Shown here: in pieces, positions 55,495 to 64,000 of the stretch
How positions within the stretch are numbered: position 1 is the first letter of the stretch
Layout: the number at the start of each line of letters is the position of its first letter
NCBI RefSeq assembly: GCF_027497215.1
Contig: NZ_CP114904.1
Coordinates: forward strand, 682,001-746,000
Source: Micromonospora sp. WMMD812
GTDB taxonomy: Bacteria > Actinomycetota > Actinomycetes > Mycobacteriales > Micromonosporaceae
Reading direction: 5' to 3'
DNA length: 64,000 nucleotides
Translations under genes and position numbers: made by a program
The notes under the pieces: generated by a model
The model's database searches: none
What the model was told of the DNA's origin: nothing
Seen by the model: only the letters and a program-made list of their open reading frames with translations

Positions 55495-55844
55495 CATCAC
55501 CCTCCGTCCTGATGGGTCGACATGGCCCCATCTGCTGAAGCCGGGCATGGACGAGCATGGCAGCGCAAACGGGCCCGTGCAAGATTTCACGGCGACAAGG
55601 TGTCATGGCGACATCGTGCACGGCGGCGATTCTCAGTTACCCTACGTGGGCGTGATCTCCATACGAGAGCGCGCGTTCATGGTGTAGGGAGTGGAGCATG
55701 GCCGGTGGGCTGGGAAAAGTAGGCATTCTCATCCCGGTCGATTCCCGCCAACCGCTACGGAGCGTGACCGATCCGTCCGTAGCTGTGCGGGACGAAAATC
55801 CCACGAAGATCGGCCGGCGTACGCCGTCCACAGAGGAGCAGCTG
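55495..55844. other. 350-bp divergent region before the DUF397 gene
   Basis: The stretch is less GC-rich than its surroundings, consistent with promoters for the divergent small genes. A frame from ATG 55698 (after GGAGTGGAGC) runs into the DUF397 gene and would add 49 residues with no recognised domain. No other gene is supported. Confidence 0.4.
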
Positions 55845-56048
55845 GTGCCTGACAACATTGGGTGGATCATGTCCAGCAGGTCTACGGGCAACGGGGGCAG
55901 TTGCGTTGAAGCTCGTCGCCACGAAGGTCTGATCGAAGTCCGAAACAGCAAGAGCCCGTCGGCCGGCGTCGTGCGGTTCACCGAGGAAGAGTGGGACTCG
56001 TTCCTCTACGGCGCGAAGCGGGGAGAGTTCGACCAGCTTCTGACGTAG
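55845..56048 (+). CDS. DUF397 small protein
   Basis: A 67-residue protein with the DUF397 signature: SSRSTGNGGSCVEARRHEGL, IEVRNSKSPSAGVVRFTEEE and W-x-x-F followed by GEFDQL. DUF397 proteins are typically encoded beside XRE/DUF5753 (WhiJ-like) regulators and influence development in streptomycetes. GTG 55845 is chosen because GAGGAG precedes it by about 6 bases and the length matches the family; ATG 55698 is the alternative. It converges on the methyltransferase across a shared terminator. Confidence 0.85.
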   Translation: MPDNIGWIMSSRSTGNGGSCVEARRHEGLIEVRNSKSPSAGVVRFTEEEWDSFLYGAKRGEFDQLLT

Positions 56049-56054
56049 GCGCAT

Positions 56055-56089
56055 GACAGAGCCCGCCGGCGGTACCGGCGGGCTCTGTC
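56055..56089. terminator. Strong bidirectional terminator between DUF397 and methyltransferase genes
   Basis: GACAGAGCCCGCCGG (56055-56069) pairs perfectly with 56075-56089, 15 bp with a 5-base loop. It lies 7 bases past the DUF397 stop and 21 bases past the methyltransferase stop. Confidence 0.75.
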
Positions 56090-56109
56090 GGGTATCGACG
56101 CGTTCTCGC

Positions 56110-56925
56110 CTAGACGACCCGTCCCACGGCCGCCAGGCCCGAGCTCTGCTTCGGGTCGGCGGTGAAGTACTGCGGGTCGTCCGGGGCGGGCCGCCACTGC
56201 GGCAGCCACACCATGCCCGGCTCGACCAGGTCGAGGCCGGTGAAGAACCGCTCGAGCTGCGACCGGCTGCGCAGCCCCAGCGGAGTGGCGGTCCTCTGTC
56301 GGTAGATCTCGTGGGCGACGTCGAGATCGTCCTGGTCACGCTCTCCCTCGTCGGCCGTGGCGTGCGACATGACGAGGTAGCTCCCCGGGGCGAGCACCGA
56401 GCGCAGCTGTCCCACCGCGTCGTAGGCCACGTCGTCATCGGGCACGAAGTGCAGGACCGCGGCCAGGAGCAGGCCGACCGGCTGGTCGAAGTCGATCAAC
56501 GCCTTGACCTGCGGATGCGAGAGGATCGACTGGGGCTCGCGCAGGTCGCCTCTGATCGCGTCGGCGAACTCGTTGCCGTCGAGAAGCTCCAGGCTCTCGG
56601 CCACCGCCACCGGGTCGATGTCCACGTAGACCACTCGGGCGTCGGGCGCGACCTGCTGGACGATCTCGTGGACGTTGCCCTCGGTCGGGATGCCCGAACC
56701 GATGTCCAGGAACTGCCGTACCCCGGACTCCGCGAGATGACGAACGGCGCGCCGCAGGAACGCCCGGTTGGTCTGCGCGAGCTTCGGGCCCAGCGGAAGC
56801 ACCTGCATCATCTTCTCGGCCGCCTCGCGGTCTGCCGGGAAGTTGTACGTGCCGCCGAGGTAGTAGTCGTAGATCCTGGCCGCGGTTGCCGGCTTCGCTT
56901 CGCCGCCGCTGCTCGTACCAGCCAT
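56110..56925 (-). CDS. SAM-dependent methyltransferase of the DUF574 type
   Basis: A 271-residue protein of the actinobacterial SAM methyltransferase group formerly DUF574. Marks: ARIYDYYLGGTYNFPADREA at residues 16-35, SAM motif FLDIGSGIPTEGNVHEI, VVYVDIDPVAV, and LLLAAVLHFVPDDD. These proteins are numerous in streptomycetes and Micromonospora and often neighbour XRE/DUF5753 regulators; the substrate is unknown. It lies downstream of the XRE gene on the same strand, 70 bp away, so cotranscription is likely. Confidence 0.92.
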   Translation of the reverse strand: MAGTSSGGEAKPATAARIYDYYLGGTYNFPADREAAEKMMQVLPLGPKLAQTNRAFLRRAVRHLAESGVRQFLDIGSGIPTEGNVHEIVQQVAPDARVVYVDIDPVAVAESLELLDGNEFADAIRGDLREPQSILSHPQVKALIDFDQPVGLLLAAVLHFVPDDDVAYDAVGQLRSVLAPGSYLVMSHATADEGERDQDDLDVAHEIYRQRTATPLGLRSRSQLERFFTGLDLVEPGMVWLPQWRPAPDDPQYFTADPKQSSGLAAVGRVV

Positions 56926-56995
56926 GACGTCCCTTCAGTGTGTGGTGGTGCGGGTTCCCCGCGGCTGGGCGGGGGAGACCTACGTGCCGGCCGGC

Positions 56996-57817
56996 TCAGG
57001 CGTGGTCCTCCAGGGCGATGGCGGCGTCGTAGGTCAGCTGGAAGATCCGTCGATACTCGTCGACCTCGTGCGGCTCCTCCAGATAGACCGCTCCGACGTG
57101 CGACTCGAGGTAGACCGTGTCCGGGTCGTCCGGGTCGTCGAAGTCCAGAATGCGGAAGGCGCCGGCCATCGCCGCGTGCGCGCCGACCGAGAACGGCAGA
57201 ACCCTGATCTCCGCGGCGCCGCTCCTCGCGATGTCGCGGAGATGGTCCAACTGCGCGTCCAGGACCGCCTTGCCGCCCACCGGCCGCGCCACCGCGTTCT
57301 CGCCGAGGATGAACACCAGGCGCGGTGCCGGCTTACGCGCGAAGAGCGCCTTCTGTCGCTGCATCCGCAGCTTGACATGCCGCCGCGCGGTCTCGTCGTC
57401 GGCTGCCCGCTCGGCCGCGAACACCGCCAGCGCGTACTGCTCGGTCTGCAACTCGCCGGGGATGATCTCCCCGTAGTAGGTGCTGATCCGGGAGGCGCTG
57501 GCCTCCAGGCCGACGTAGAGCTTGAACCAGTCCGGGATCACGGGGTTGGAGTCCCACCACTCCTCCTGCGAGGTCCCCAGCGCCAGCTCGGCCAGCACGT
57601 CCGTGACGCTCTGGTCGACGCCGTAGAGCCAGCACAGCGCCCGCACGTTCGCCGCCGTCACCGGCACCTTGCCCGTCTCGATCCGGTGCAACGTCGCTTC
57701 GGAGATGCCGAGCCTCGCCTCGGCCACCTCCCGGCGGGTCTTTCCGCTCGCCACCCTCAGCCGTGTCAGCCGTCGGCCGAGGGTCCGGCGTGCCACCCGC
57801 TGGCCCGTGATCGGCAT
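56996..57817 (-). CDS. XRE family regulator with DUF5753 sensor domain (WhiJ-like)
   Basis: A 273-residue regulator. HTH at residues 14-70: LGRRLTRLRVASGKTRREVA, ARLGISEATLHRIETGKVPV. The DUF5753 domain follows (SRISTYYGEIIPGELQTEQY, ILGENAVARPVGGKAVLDAQ, LDFDDPDDPDTVYLESHVGA). ATG 57817 is preceded by GGGGTGGGGA and matches the family start. WhiJ-like proteins act with DUF397 partners; here the DUF397 gene is two genes away in convergent orientation. Confidence 0.92.
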   Translation of the reverse strand: MPITGQRVARRTLGRRLTRLRVASGKTRREVAEARLGISEATLHRIETGKVPVTAANVRALCWLYGVDQSVTDVLAELALGTSQEEWWDSNPVIPDWFKLYVGLEASASRISTYYGEIIPGELQTEQYALAVFAAERAADDETARRHVKLRMQRQKALFARKPAPRLVFILGENAVARPVGGKAVLDAQLDHLRDIARSGAAEIRVLPFSVGAHAAMAGAFRILDFDDPDDPDTVYLESHVGAVYLEEPHEVDEYRRIFQLTYDAAIALEDHA

Positions 57818-58137
57818 TCCCCACCCCACCCGCCGCGGTCTACATGAGACGTGCGACACCTTACCGTCGATGGGATTTCCCGCGAACCCGCGTCCGGGTG
57901 AGCGCGCCGAGGACAACCCGGAACGGTCCGCTCGGCGACGCGGAGGTCGCGGTTCACGCGTAGGTCACCGGCCCGACACCGGCCGTCCGCGCCCCGGCCC
58001 ACCTGGCCGCCGAGCCAACCGGACGGTGGACGGTCGCATCGCCGACAGGGCCGATTCCCTTGCCGACGCGAGAGATCATCATGGGTGCGACCGCCGCGAG
58101 GTGCCCGGCGGAGCACGTCGAGCGAGAGGTGATTTCC
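57818..58137. other. 320-bp divergent region between XRE and LemA genes
   Basis: No gene is supported. An AT-richer patch around 57840-57875 (CTACATGAGACG, CACCTTACCG) probably holds the XRE-gene promoter; the LemA promoter must lie in the right half, where GAGAGGTG ribosome-site sequence ends at about 58130. Confidence 0.4.
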
Positions 58138-58713
58138 GTGAGCGGGACCCTGGTGCTGATGATCGTGATGGCGGTCCTGTTGCTGCTGCTGGTCGTCCTG
58201 GTGGTGGCGGCGGTGAGCGGCTACAACCGTCTCGTTCGGCTGCGGGCGCAGGTGCAGGCGTCCTGGGCGCAGGTCGACGTGCAGCTCAAGCGCCGTCACT
58301 CGCTGATCCCCAACCTGGTCGAGACCGTGAAGGGCTACGCCGGCCACGAGCGGGCCACCCTGGAGGCGGTGACCGCGGCCCGGGCCGCGGCCGCCGGCAC
58401 GCGGGGCGGGGGAGCGGATCGGGTCGCGGCGGAGGGCGCCCTGACCCAGGCGCTGGGCGGGCTGTTCGCTCTGGCCGAGGCGTACCCGCAGCTACGGGCC
58501 AGCGAGAACTTCGCGGAACTGCAGCGGGAACTGTCCGCCACCGAGGACAAGATCGCCTACGCCCGCCAGTTCTACAACAGCGCCGTTCAGTCGCTGAACA
58601 CCGCGGTGCAGACCCTGCCCACGAATGTCATCGCCGGACTCGGCGGTTTCCGTGTCGAGGCGTACTTCGAGGCTGTCGGCGTCGAGCGCGCCGACCTCTC
58701 GGTCCGGTTCTGA
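58138..58713 (+). CDS. LemA family protein
   Basis: A 191-residue membrane-anchored helical protein. One N-terminal transmembrane helix (VLMIVMAVLLLLLVVLVVAA, residues 5-24) is followed by the LemA core: YNRLVRLRAQVQASWAQVDV, QLKRRHSLIPNLVETVKGYA and the conserved end SATEDKIAYARQFYNSAVQ. LemA proteins present coiled helices on the membrane; function is unresolved. GTG 58138 follows GAGAGGTG. It forms an operon with the DUF2207-like gene 10 bp downstream. Confidence 0.93.
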   Translation: MSGTLVLMIVMAVLLLLLVVLVVAAVSGYNRLVRLRAQVQASWAQVDVQLKRRHSLIPNLVETVKGYAGHERATLEAVTAARAAAAGTRGGGADRVAAEGALTQALGGLFALAEAYPQLRASENFAELQRELSATEDKIAYARQFYNSAVQSLNTAVQTLPTNVIAGLGGFRVEAYFEAVGVERADLSVRF

Positions 58714-58723
58714 GTCGGTGCCG

Positions 58724-60613
58724 ATGAACGTCCAAGATCTGGTCATCGAGGTTGGCCTGCCGGTGGTCAGCCTCGCCGTCTGGACCGCCGTCTACTGGCT
58801 CGCCCGGTTGTCGAACCGCCCGGCGAGCGTCACCGCGGCTCCGGCGGCGATGGAGATCCCCGGCCAGGAGCCGCCCGCGGTGGTGAACCTGCTGGCCAAC
58901 CGGTGGCAGGTCACCGTCGACGCCGCCGAGTCCACCCTCCTCGATCTCGCCGCGCGTGGATACGTCGAGCTACGCCAGGCCGACGCCGATCCCCGCCACA
59001 CCACGGTTCACCTGACCGGCCGGTCGCCCGACGATCTCCACCGATACGAGCGCCTGGTCCACGACCGGGTGACCGAACGCGCGGTCGACGGCGTCGTCCC
59101 CCTGACCGCGCTGAGCTTCTCCGACGCCGGCCGCGCCGCCGGCTGGTCGAAACGGATGCGGCGGTACGTCATCGCCGACGCCCGACAGCGCGGCCTGTCC
59201 CGCAGGCGGTTCTCCAAGGTCATGGTCACCGTGCTCGCCGTGCTGGGCGCGGTCGCCGCCGCGGGCGTCACCGTCGGCGTCTGGCACTACATCCGCCGGA
59301 TCGGGGACGACCAATTCGGTTCCTTCGCCGCCTTCGTCGTCACGACGGGCGCGCTGATCGGCATCGCCGGCAAGGATCTCGGCGAACGCGACACCCCGGC
59401 CGGGCAGGCCGCCGCCGCCCGCTGGCTCGGGTTGCGCCGCTGGCTGGCCGGCCACGAGTCGTTCGCCGACCTGCCGCCGGCCGCCGTCGCGGTGTGGGAC
59501 CGCTACCTGCCGTACGGCGCCGCGCTGGGCGTCACCCGGGTGGCCTCGCAGGTGATCCACCTCGGGCTGGCCGACCGGAAGCGACTCTGGTCGTCGTACG
59601 GCGGCGGGTGGCGCCAGGTGCGGGTCACATACCCCTCCGGACAGCCCCGGTACGGCCAGCCCCTGGGCTGGATCGTGTTCCGGGCGATCCTCGCCGGCAT
59701 GGTCGGCTGGACCCTGTCCCGGGTGGCCGGCGGCCAACTGATCAGTCCCACCGCCGGTTCGTACCCGGACGAGTCGAGCCTCTGGTCGCGGCTGTCCACC
59801 ATCGACCCGGTCGAGCTCGGCGTCATCGCCTCCGGCCTCGTGCTGCTCGGCTACGCCGCGTACCTCGGGGTCCGGGTGCTGATGGACCTTGTCGCGCCGG
59901 TCGACGTCAACGGCGAGGTGCTCTGGCACCAGGTCTGGCAGTTCCGGTCCTCCGACAGCAGCAGCTCGATCCCGGTCAACCACTACCTGGTCGTCGACGA
60001 CGGCCGTGCCGACCAGCTTCGCGCCTGGGTCCTGCCCGAGGAGATCGCGGGCACCTGCCGGGTCGGCGACGTGGTCACCGCGCGCGTCCGCCCGTGGACC
60101 CGCCGGGTCATGCGGGTCACCGTGCACCGGCCCGCACCGGAGATCGTCGAGCCGTTCGACGACGCGGACGACGAGGACACGCTGGCCGGCGCGGTCCTGC
60201 CGGCGACCGCCGACGGGGCGCGGATCCACCCGGAGCGTCTGCTCACGGCGGCCGAGGTCGGCGCGGCACTCGGGACGCGGGTGTCGCTGGCCCGCCCCGA
60301 CGCCACGGGCCAGGTGCGCGGGGTCGCCACGTTCGTCGACGGCCGGCGCGCGACGGTGCTCGTCGTCCACGTCGGCCGCGGCGGCAGGATGGCCCGGATC
60401 GCCCTGTTGATGGGCCGCAGCCTCGGGCCAGCACTGCCCGGGGTCGGCGACGAGGCCTACGCCGGGCCGGATCGGGTGACCGGCCGGCGCGGCGACGTCG
60501 TCGTGCTCCTCAACCGCCCGAACGGCTCCCCCGGGGACTCCGGGGCCCTGACCGGGTTACTCGCGACCGCGCTGTCCCGCCTGCCGGCGGGCACCGCGGC
60601 GCACCAGCCCTGA
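58724..60613 (+). CDS. DUF2207-like membrane protein
   Basis: A 629-residue membrane protein. After an N-terminal helix it has the DUF2207 cytosolic region (EIPGQEPPAVVNLLANRWQV, STLLDLAARGYVELRQ, ARRWL-like stretches near residue 235), hydrophobic segments at about 165-185, 195-212, 320-335 and 365-385, then a soluble C-terminal part. A first DUF2207 signal/extracellular domain usual in the family is missing, so this is an atypical member. LemA-DUF2207 pairing is widespread. ATG 58724 lacks a good ribosome site and is probably coupled to lemA. Confidence 0.75.
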   Translation: MNVQDLVIEVGLPVVSLAVWTAVYWLARLSNRPASVTAAPAAMEIPGQEPPAVVNLLANRWQVTVDAAESTLLDLAARGYVELRQADADPRHTTVHLTGRSPDDLHRYERLVHDRVTERAVDGVVPLTALSFSDAGRAAGWSKRMRRYVIADARQRGLSRRRFSKVMVTVLAVLGAVAAAGVTVGVWHYIRRIGDDQFGSFAAFVVTTGALIGIAGKDLGERDTPAGQAAAARWLGLRRWLAGHESFADLPPAAVAVWDRYLPYGAALGVTRVASQVIHLGLADRKRLWSSYGGGWRQVRVTYPSGQPRYGQPLGWIVFRAILAGMVGWTLSRVAGGQLISPTAGSYPDESSLWSRLSTIDPVELGVIASGLVLLGYAAYLGVRVLMDLVAPVDVNGEVLWHQVWQFRSSDSSSSIPVNHYLVVDDGRADQLRAWVLPEEIAGTCRVGDVVTARVRPWTRRVMRVTVHRPAPEIVEPFDDADDEDTLAGAVLPATADGARIHPERLLTAAEVGAALGTRVSLARPDATGQVRGVATFVDGRRATVLVVHVGRGGRMARIALLMGRSLGPALPGVGDEAYAGPDRVTGRRGDVVVLLNRPNGSPGDSGALTGLLATALSRLPAGTAAHQP

Positions 60614-60624
60614 CGAGGCCGGCC

Positions 60625-60664
60625 GGCCCGCACACGCCGCTCCCCGGGGCGGGCGTGGCGGGCC
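60625..60664. terminator. Hairpin between convergent DUF2207-like and ArsR/DUF5937 genes
   Basis: GGCCCGC plus CACGCC (60625-60638, one bulged A) pairs with GGCGTG plus GCGGGCC (60652-60664), a 13-bp stem 11 bases past the DUF2207-like stop. Confidence 0.6.
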
Positions 60665-60759
60665 CCGCACGGTCGCGGGCTCGACCCCGTCGACCCCCGA
60701 CGACCGCCGTTCCGCCGCGGCCGGCTCGGCGAACGGCCCGCCACGGGCGTCGTCCCGAT

Positions 60760-61746
60760 TCAGGCCGACGTGGCGCCGATGGTCGTCGGCTCCGGTGCCG
60801 CGCCGGCCAGGGCGGCGCCGAGTGAGGTACGCCAGTACAACACCTCCCGCCCCGACCGACGCTTGGCCACCACGCCCGCGTCGAGCAGCACCCGCAGGTG
60901 GTCGCCGACCGTGCCCAGGGACAGCCCGGTGACCGCGGCGAGCTGCGACGTGCTCAGCGGTGTCGCCAGCCGGACGAGGATGGCCGCGCGGTTCGCGCCG
61001 ATCAGCCGGTCCAGCCCACCCGACAGCGGCGGGGTGGCGTCGGCGAGGATGCCGCTGGCCGGGTAGACCATGCCGAACCGCGTCGGCTGGTCCCACACCA
61101 CCCAGCCCCGCACGCAGTGCGCCGGGACGAACACCAACTGGTCGGCCCGGTCGAGCGGCAGCGGCGGAGCCGGATACGCGTTGACCTCGAGGCGGCCGTC
61201 GCCCAGCCACCGCACACTGCGCTGCAGGTCGTTGAAGACACCCACCCAGCCCTGCGTGCTGAGCCGGGCCGTGCGGGCCACGATGTCGGCCCGCAGCCGG
61301 CGCTCCCGCTGCGGCCACTCCGGCCGCACCGTGTGTGTCCACACCCAGTCGAGCAGGTAGACCGCCTGCTCGGTCAGCCCGTCCGAGCACAGGACGTCGG
61401 CGAGCGGCCCCGGGCGGGTTGCCCGCAGGTCGGCGCGGATCTGCTCGTCGGCACGCTCGGCGACGACGGCCAGTTCCTCGGCGAAGGTCGGGGCGGACGT
61501 CGGGGGCGCGAGGGTGAGGAAGTCGGCGGTCCACCGCGGCTCGAACGACGCCGCCAGCAACGCCCGGACCGCCGGCCGCCGCGCCAACATCCGCTGGTAG
61601 GCGTCGACATGCGGCCGCCGCCAGGCGTGCTGCCACGGGCGACGCGGGCTGTGCAGCGCCCGCAGCGCGGCGACGGTGTCGGTCATCGGCGAGATGACGA
61701 ACCGGCCGCGCGCGAGCAGGTCGACCGGTACCTGCCAGACGGTCAT
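60760..61746 (-). CDS. DUF5937-ArsR winged-helix regulator
   Basis: A 328-residue regulator. The N-terminal 230 residues match the DUF5937 type (VISPMTDTVAALRALHSPRR, FEPRWTADFLTLAPP, VFNDLQRSVRWLGDGRLEVN). The C-terminal ArsR-like winged helix is PLSTSQLAAVTGLSLGTVGD followed by HLRVLLDAGVVAKRRSGREV. This order, sensor first and HTH last, is characteristic. It is divergent from an MFS gene with only 53 bp between starts, so it almost certainly controls that exporter. Confidence 0.9.
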   Translation of the reverse strand: MTVWQVPVDLLARGRFVISPMTDTVAALRALHSPRRPWQHAWRRPHVDAYQRMLARRPAVRALLAASFEPRWTADFLTLAPPTSAPTFAEELAVVAERADEQIRADLRATRPGPLADVLCSDGLTEQAVYLLDWVWTHTVRPEWPQRERRLRADIVARTARLSTQGWVGVFNDLQRSVRWLGDGRLEVNAYPAPPLPLDRADQLVFVPAHCVRGWVVWDQPTRFGMVYPASGILADATPPLSGGLDRLIGANRAAILVRLATPLSTSQLAAVTGLSLGTVGDHLRVLLDAGVVAKRRSGREVLYWRTSLGAALAGAAPEPTTIGATSA

Positions 61747-61799
61747 GTTTCGCCTCCAGCCGTAACTCTACCGACCCGCATCGGCGCGCCCCGAGGATC

Positions 61800-63014
61800 A
61801 TGGGCGTGAGGACGTACTCGGATCTGTTCGCCGTCCACGAATTCCGCAACCTCTTCCTGGCCAACTGCGCCGGCATCGCCGCACACACCACCTCGTCGCT
61901 GGCCCTCGGCTCGCTGACCTACGCCGCGACCGGTTCGGCCCTGCTCACCGCGCTGAGTATGTTCGGGGCGCCGCTGGCCAGCGTGCTGGGCAGCCTGACC
62001 CTGCTCTCCGCCGCGGACAGCCTTCCGCCGCGCCGCGCGTTGACCCTCGCCGCGCTGGTCGCCCTCGCCGGGGCGGCGCTGCAGGTCGTACCGGGGCTGC
62101 CGCTGGGCGTCCGGTTCGCCGTCATCCTGCTCGTCGCCTACGCGGGGTCGGTCACCGGCGGCGCCCGGTGGGCGCTGATCAACGACATCCTGCCCGCCGG
62201 CGCGTACGTGCTGGGCCGCTCCACGATGAACGTCAGCGTGGGCGTCATGCAGATCGCCGGCTTCGGAGCGGGCGGTCTGCTGCTGGTCTGGCTGAGCCCG
62301 TACCAGGTGTTCCTCGTCGCCACCGTGCTGCGGGCCGTGGCGGTGGCGGTGACCTGGTTCGGCCTGCGGGAGCGCCCGGCCCGGACCGGGCAGCCCACGT
62401 CGACGGCTCGGACCCTGCGGATCAACCGCGAGCTGTGGGCGGATCCGGGACGGCGGTCGCTCTACCTCAACCTGTGGCTGCCCAGCGGTCTGGTCGTCGG
62501 CTGCGAGGCGCTGTTCCTGCCGTACGCGGGCGACCGGGCGGGTTTCCTCTTCGCCGCCGGCGCCCTCGGCATGCTCGCCGGTGACGTGCTCGTGGGGCGG
62601 TTCCTGTCCCCGGTGGCGCGCCAGCGGTGCGTCCTGCCGCTGCGGCTCCTGCTACCCGTGCCGTACCTCGCCTTCCTGCTCGGCCCGGGATTGCCCCTGG
62701 CGATGCTCCTCGCCCTGGTCGCCTCGTTCGGCTTCGCGGTCTCGCTGCCGCTGCAGGAGCAGTTGATCGCGCACTCTCCGCCGGACGCTAGTGGTCAGGT
62801 GCTCGGCCTGCAACAGAACGGGATGCTCACCGGCCAGGCGGTGTTCGCGGCCCTGGCCGGGGCGGTCGCGGACCTGATGCCGACACACCGGGCGGTCGCG
62901 GTGCTGGCCGGCCTGTCGCTGGTCACGACGCTGCTGCTCACCCGGGGTCTGCGCCACACCCGGCCGGCGCCGGCACCGGCGCACGCCATCCAGCCAACCG
63001 GATCCGCGCGATGA
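61800..63014 (+). CDS. MFS transporter, ArsR/DUF5937-associated
   Basis: A 404-residue, 12-helix major facilitator of the type paired with DUF5937-ArsR regulators (start YSDLFAVHEFRNLFLANCAG; middle loop LRERPARTGQPTSTARTLRI; LPLQEQLIAHSPPDASGQVL). The substrate is unknown; an efflux role is likely. ATG 61800 has GAGG close upstream; GTG 61806 in the same frame has better spacing. It is divergent from its probable regulator. Confidence 0.9.
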   Translation: MGVRTYSDLFAVHEFRNLFLANCAGIAAHTTSSLALGSLTYAATGSALLTALSMFGAPLASVLGSLTLLSAADSLPPRRALTLAALVALAGAALQVVPGLPLGVRFAVILLVAYAGSVTGGARWALINDILPAGAYVLGRSTMNVSVGVMQIAGFGAGGLLLVWLSPYQVFLVATVLRAVAVAVTWFGLRERPARTGQPTSTARTLRINRELWADPGRRSLYLNLWLPSGLVVGCEALFLPYAGDRAGFLFAAGALGMLAGDVLVGRFLSPVARQRCVLPLRLLLPVPYLAFLLGPGLPLAMLLALVASFGFAVSLPLQEQLIAHSPPDASGQVLGLQQNGMLTGQAVFAALAGAVADLMPTHRAVAVLAGLSLVTTLLLTRGLRHTRPAPAPAHAIQPTGSAR

Positions 63015-63097
63015 CTTCCCCTTGTTCGTCTTGGTGCGCCCGCATCGAGGTGTGATAAGACGCCGGGTACGGACCCCTTCGAGAAAGGACCAGCGCC

Positions 63098-63529
63098 GTG
63101 ACCACGCCCCACTCGACCATCCCCCGGTTCCACCTCGCCATGCCCGTCGACGACCTCGACGCCGCCCGCCACTTCTACGGGAAGATCATCGGGTGTGAGC
63201 AGGGACGCAGCGCGGAGACCTGGATCGACTGGAACCTGCGCGGCCACCAGTTCGTGACACATTTCGCCCCGTCCCGGCCGACGTCGGCGCACAATCAGGT
63301 CGACGGCCACGACGTGCCCGTCCCGCACTTCGGGCTCCTGCTGACCATCCCGGAGTTCCACGAGCTGGCCGAGCGGCTGCGGGCCGGCGGCACGAGCTTC
63401 GTCATCGAGCCGTACCTGCGATTCGCCGGACAACCGGGCGAGCAGTGGACCATGTTCCTGCACGACCCCGCGGGCAACGCCCTGGAGTTCAAGGCCTTCG
63501 CCGACGACGCCCAGGTGTTCGCCGTGTGA
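63098..63529 (+). CDS. VOC family (glyoxalase-like) protein
   Basis: A 143-residue protein: [57 protein letters not shown] and [15 protein letters not shown]. The DPxGNxxEF end with an upstream His fits metal-dependent VOC enzymes of the bleomycin-resistance/dioxygenase type. GTG 63098 follows GAGAAAGGA. It is a single gene between two MFS genes. Confidence 0.9.
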   Translation: MTTPHSTIPRFHLAMPVDDLDAARHFYGKIIGCEQGRSAETWIDWNLRGHQFVTHFAPSRPTSAHNQVDGHDVPVPHFGLLLTIPEFHELAERLRAGGTSFVIEPYLRFAGQPGEQWTMFLHDPAGNALEFKAFADDAQVFAV

Positions 63530-63663
63530 GGTCCGCGCCCGCCAGATCGTGAGCGCTCCGTACCGTGTGGACCGGGGCCGCGACACGTCGGCGGCCCCTC
63601 CACCCACCTCCGGTGAGATCCACCTCAGCGGTACCGTTGCCCGGTCCTGGAGGGGAGGGTCGG

Positions 63664-64000
63664 GTGTTCGCTCCGCTGCGATATGCCGCGTTCCGCTACC
63701 TGGCGGCCGGCCGCCTGGTCAACATGCTGGGCAACGGGATCGCTCCGATCGCGCTGGCCTTCGCCGTGCTCGATCTGACCGGCTCCGTCCGCGACCTGGG
63801 CCTGGTCGTCGGCGCGAGATCGCTGACGAATGTGCTGTTCCTGCTCTTCGGCGGCGTGGTGGCCGACCGGCTCCCACGCCGCGTCGTGCTCGTCGGCTCC
63901 AACCTGCTCGGCGCGCTGACCCAGGCGGCGGTGGCTGCCCTGGTGCTCACCGGCACGGCGTCGATCCCGCTGTTGCTGGCCCTCGGCGCGGCCAATGGCA
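63664..64000 (+). CDS. MFS transporter, 5' part (cut by window edge)
   Basis: An open frame from GTG 63664, after a strong GGAGGGGAGGG site, to the end of the window gives 112 residues: FAPLRYAAFRYLAAGRLVNM, GNGIAPIALAFAVLDLTGSV, SLTNVLFLLFGGVVADRLPR and RRVVLVGSNLLGALTQAAVA. This is the first three to four helices of an enterobactin-exporter-type MFS protein, with the helix 2-3 loop ADRLPRR. The rest lies outside the window. Confidence 0.88.
   Translation, partial: MFAPLRYAAFRYLAAGRLVNMLGNGIAPIALAFAVLDLTGSVRDLGLVVGARSLTNVLFLLFGGVVADRLPRRVVLVGSNLLGALTQAAVAALVLTGTASIPLLLALGAANG

Overview
The window is high-GC DNA from an actinomycete, most likely a member of the Micromonosporaceae (Micromonospora-like). 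This is a judgement from gene families, not a database result. The signs are strong GC bias, many GTG starts, AfsR/SARP regulators, a DUF397 - DUF574-type methyltransferase - XRE/DUF5753 cluster, a SigB/SigF-type sigma factor and DrrAB-type ABC exporters. No tRNA, rRNA, CRISPR array or intact transposon was seen. The content is typical chromosome-arm accessory material: short regulator-plus-effector units, often divergent, with several decayed genes.

Layout. 0-13 kb: DHFR-like protein, a glycoside hydrolase 15 gene broken by an internal deletion and frameshift, zinc alcohol dehydrogenase, NarL-type two-component system next to a DUF6069 membrane protein, DUF427 protein, MFS exporter, a quinone oxidoreductase under a SoxR-type promoter, a CmtR-like metal sensor coupled to a CDF transporter, a PP2C-like protein, and an MFS exporter divergent from a MarR gene. 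14-21 kb: large SARP/NB-ARC regulator, then a leftward run of membrane protein, intact GH15, ABC ATPase and ABC permease. 21.9-27.8 kb: tandem universal stress protein, Tat-exported PhoD, the remnant of an NmrA/SDR gene, a TMEM175-like channel and an ECF41 sigma factor. 27.8-30.7 kb: two decaying regulators. 30.8-41 kb: fumarate reductase-type flavoprotein, NDH-2, SigB/SigF-type sigma factor, VOC and AraC genes, a membrane M48 peptidase with a small partner, and a truncated CBM-DUF1080 protein. 41-46 kb: Rrf2 divergent from an NmrA-like gene, then a four-gene operon of ribbon-helix-helix regulator, DUF4097, ABC ATPase and ABC permease. 46-51 kb: pdxY, SRPBCC-ArsR-SRPBCC operon, hydrolase divergent from TetR, FMN reductase. 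51-64 kb: double-length LtrA protein, secreted HNH nuclease, AhpD-like protein, DUF397/methyltransferase/XRE cluster, LemA-DUF2207 operon, DUF5937-ArsR regulator divergent from an MFS gene, a VOC protein and an MFS gene cut by the window edge.

The most informative signals lie in intergenic DNA. They include a SoxR-type box inside a promoter with a 19-bp spacer (about 10.09 kb), paired operators in front of Rrf2, ArsR and TetR units, a roughly 21-bp-phased operator array in front of the ribbon-helix-helix/DUF4097/ABC operon, and an ECF41-like promoter between the TMEM175 and ECF41 genes. Strong hairpins close several transcription units.
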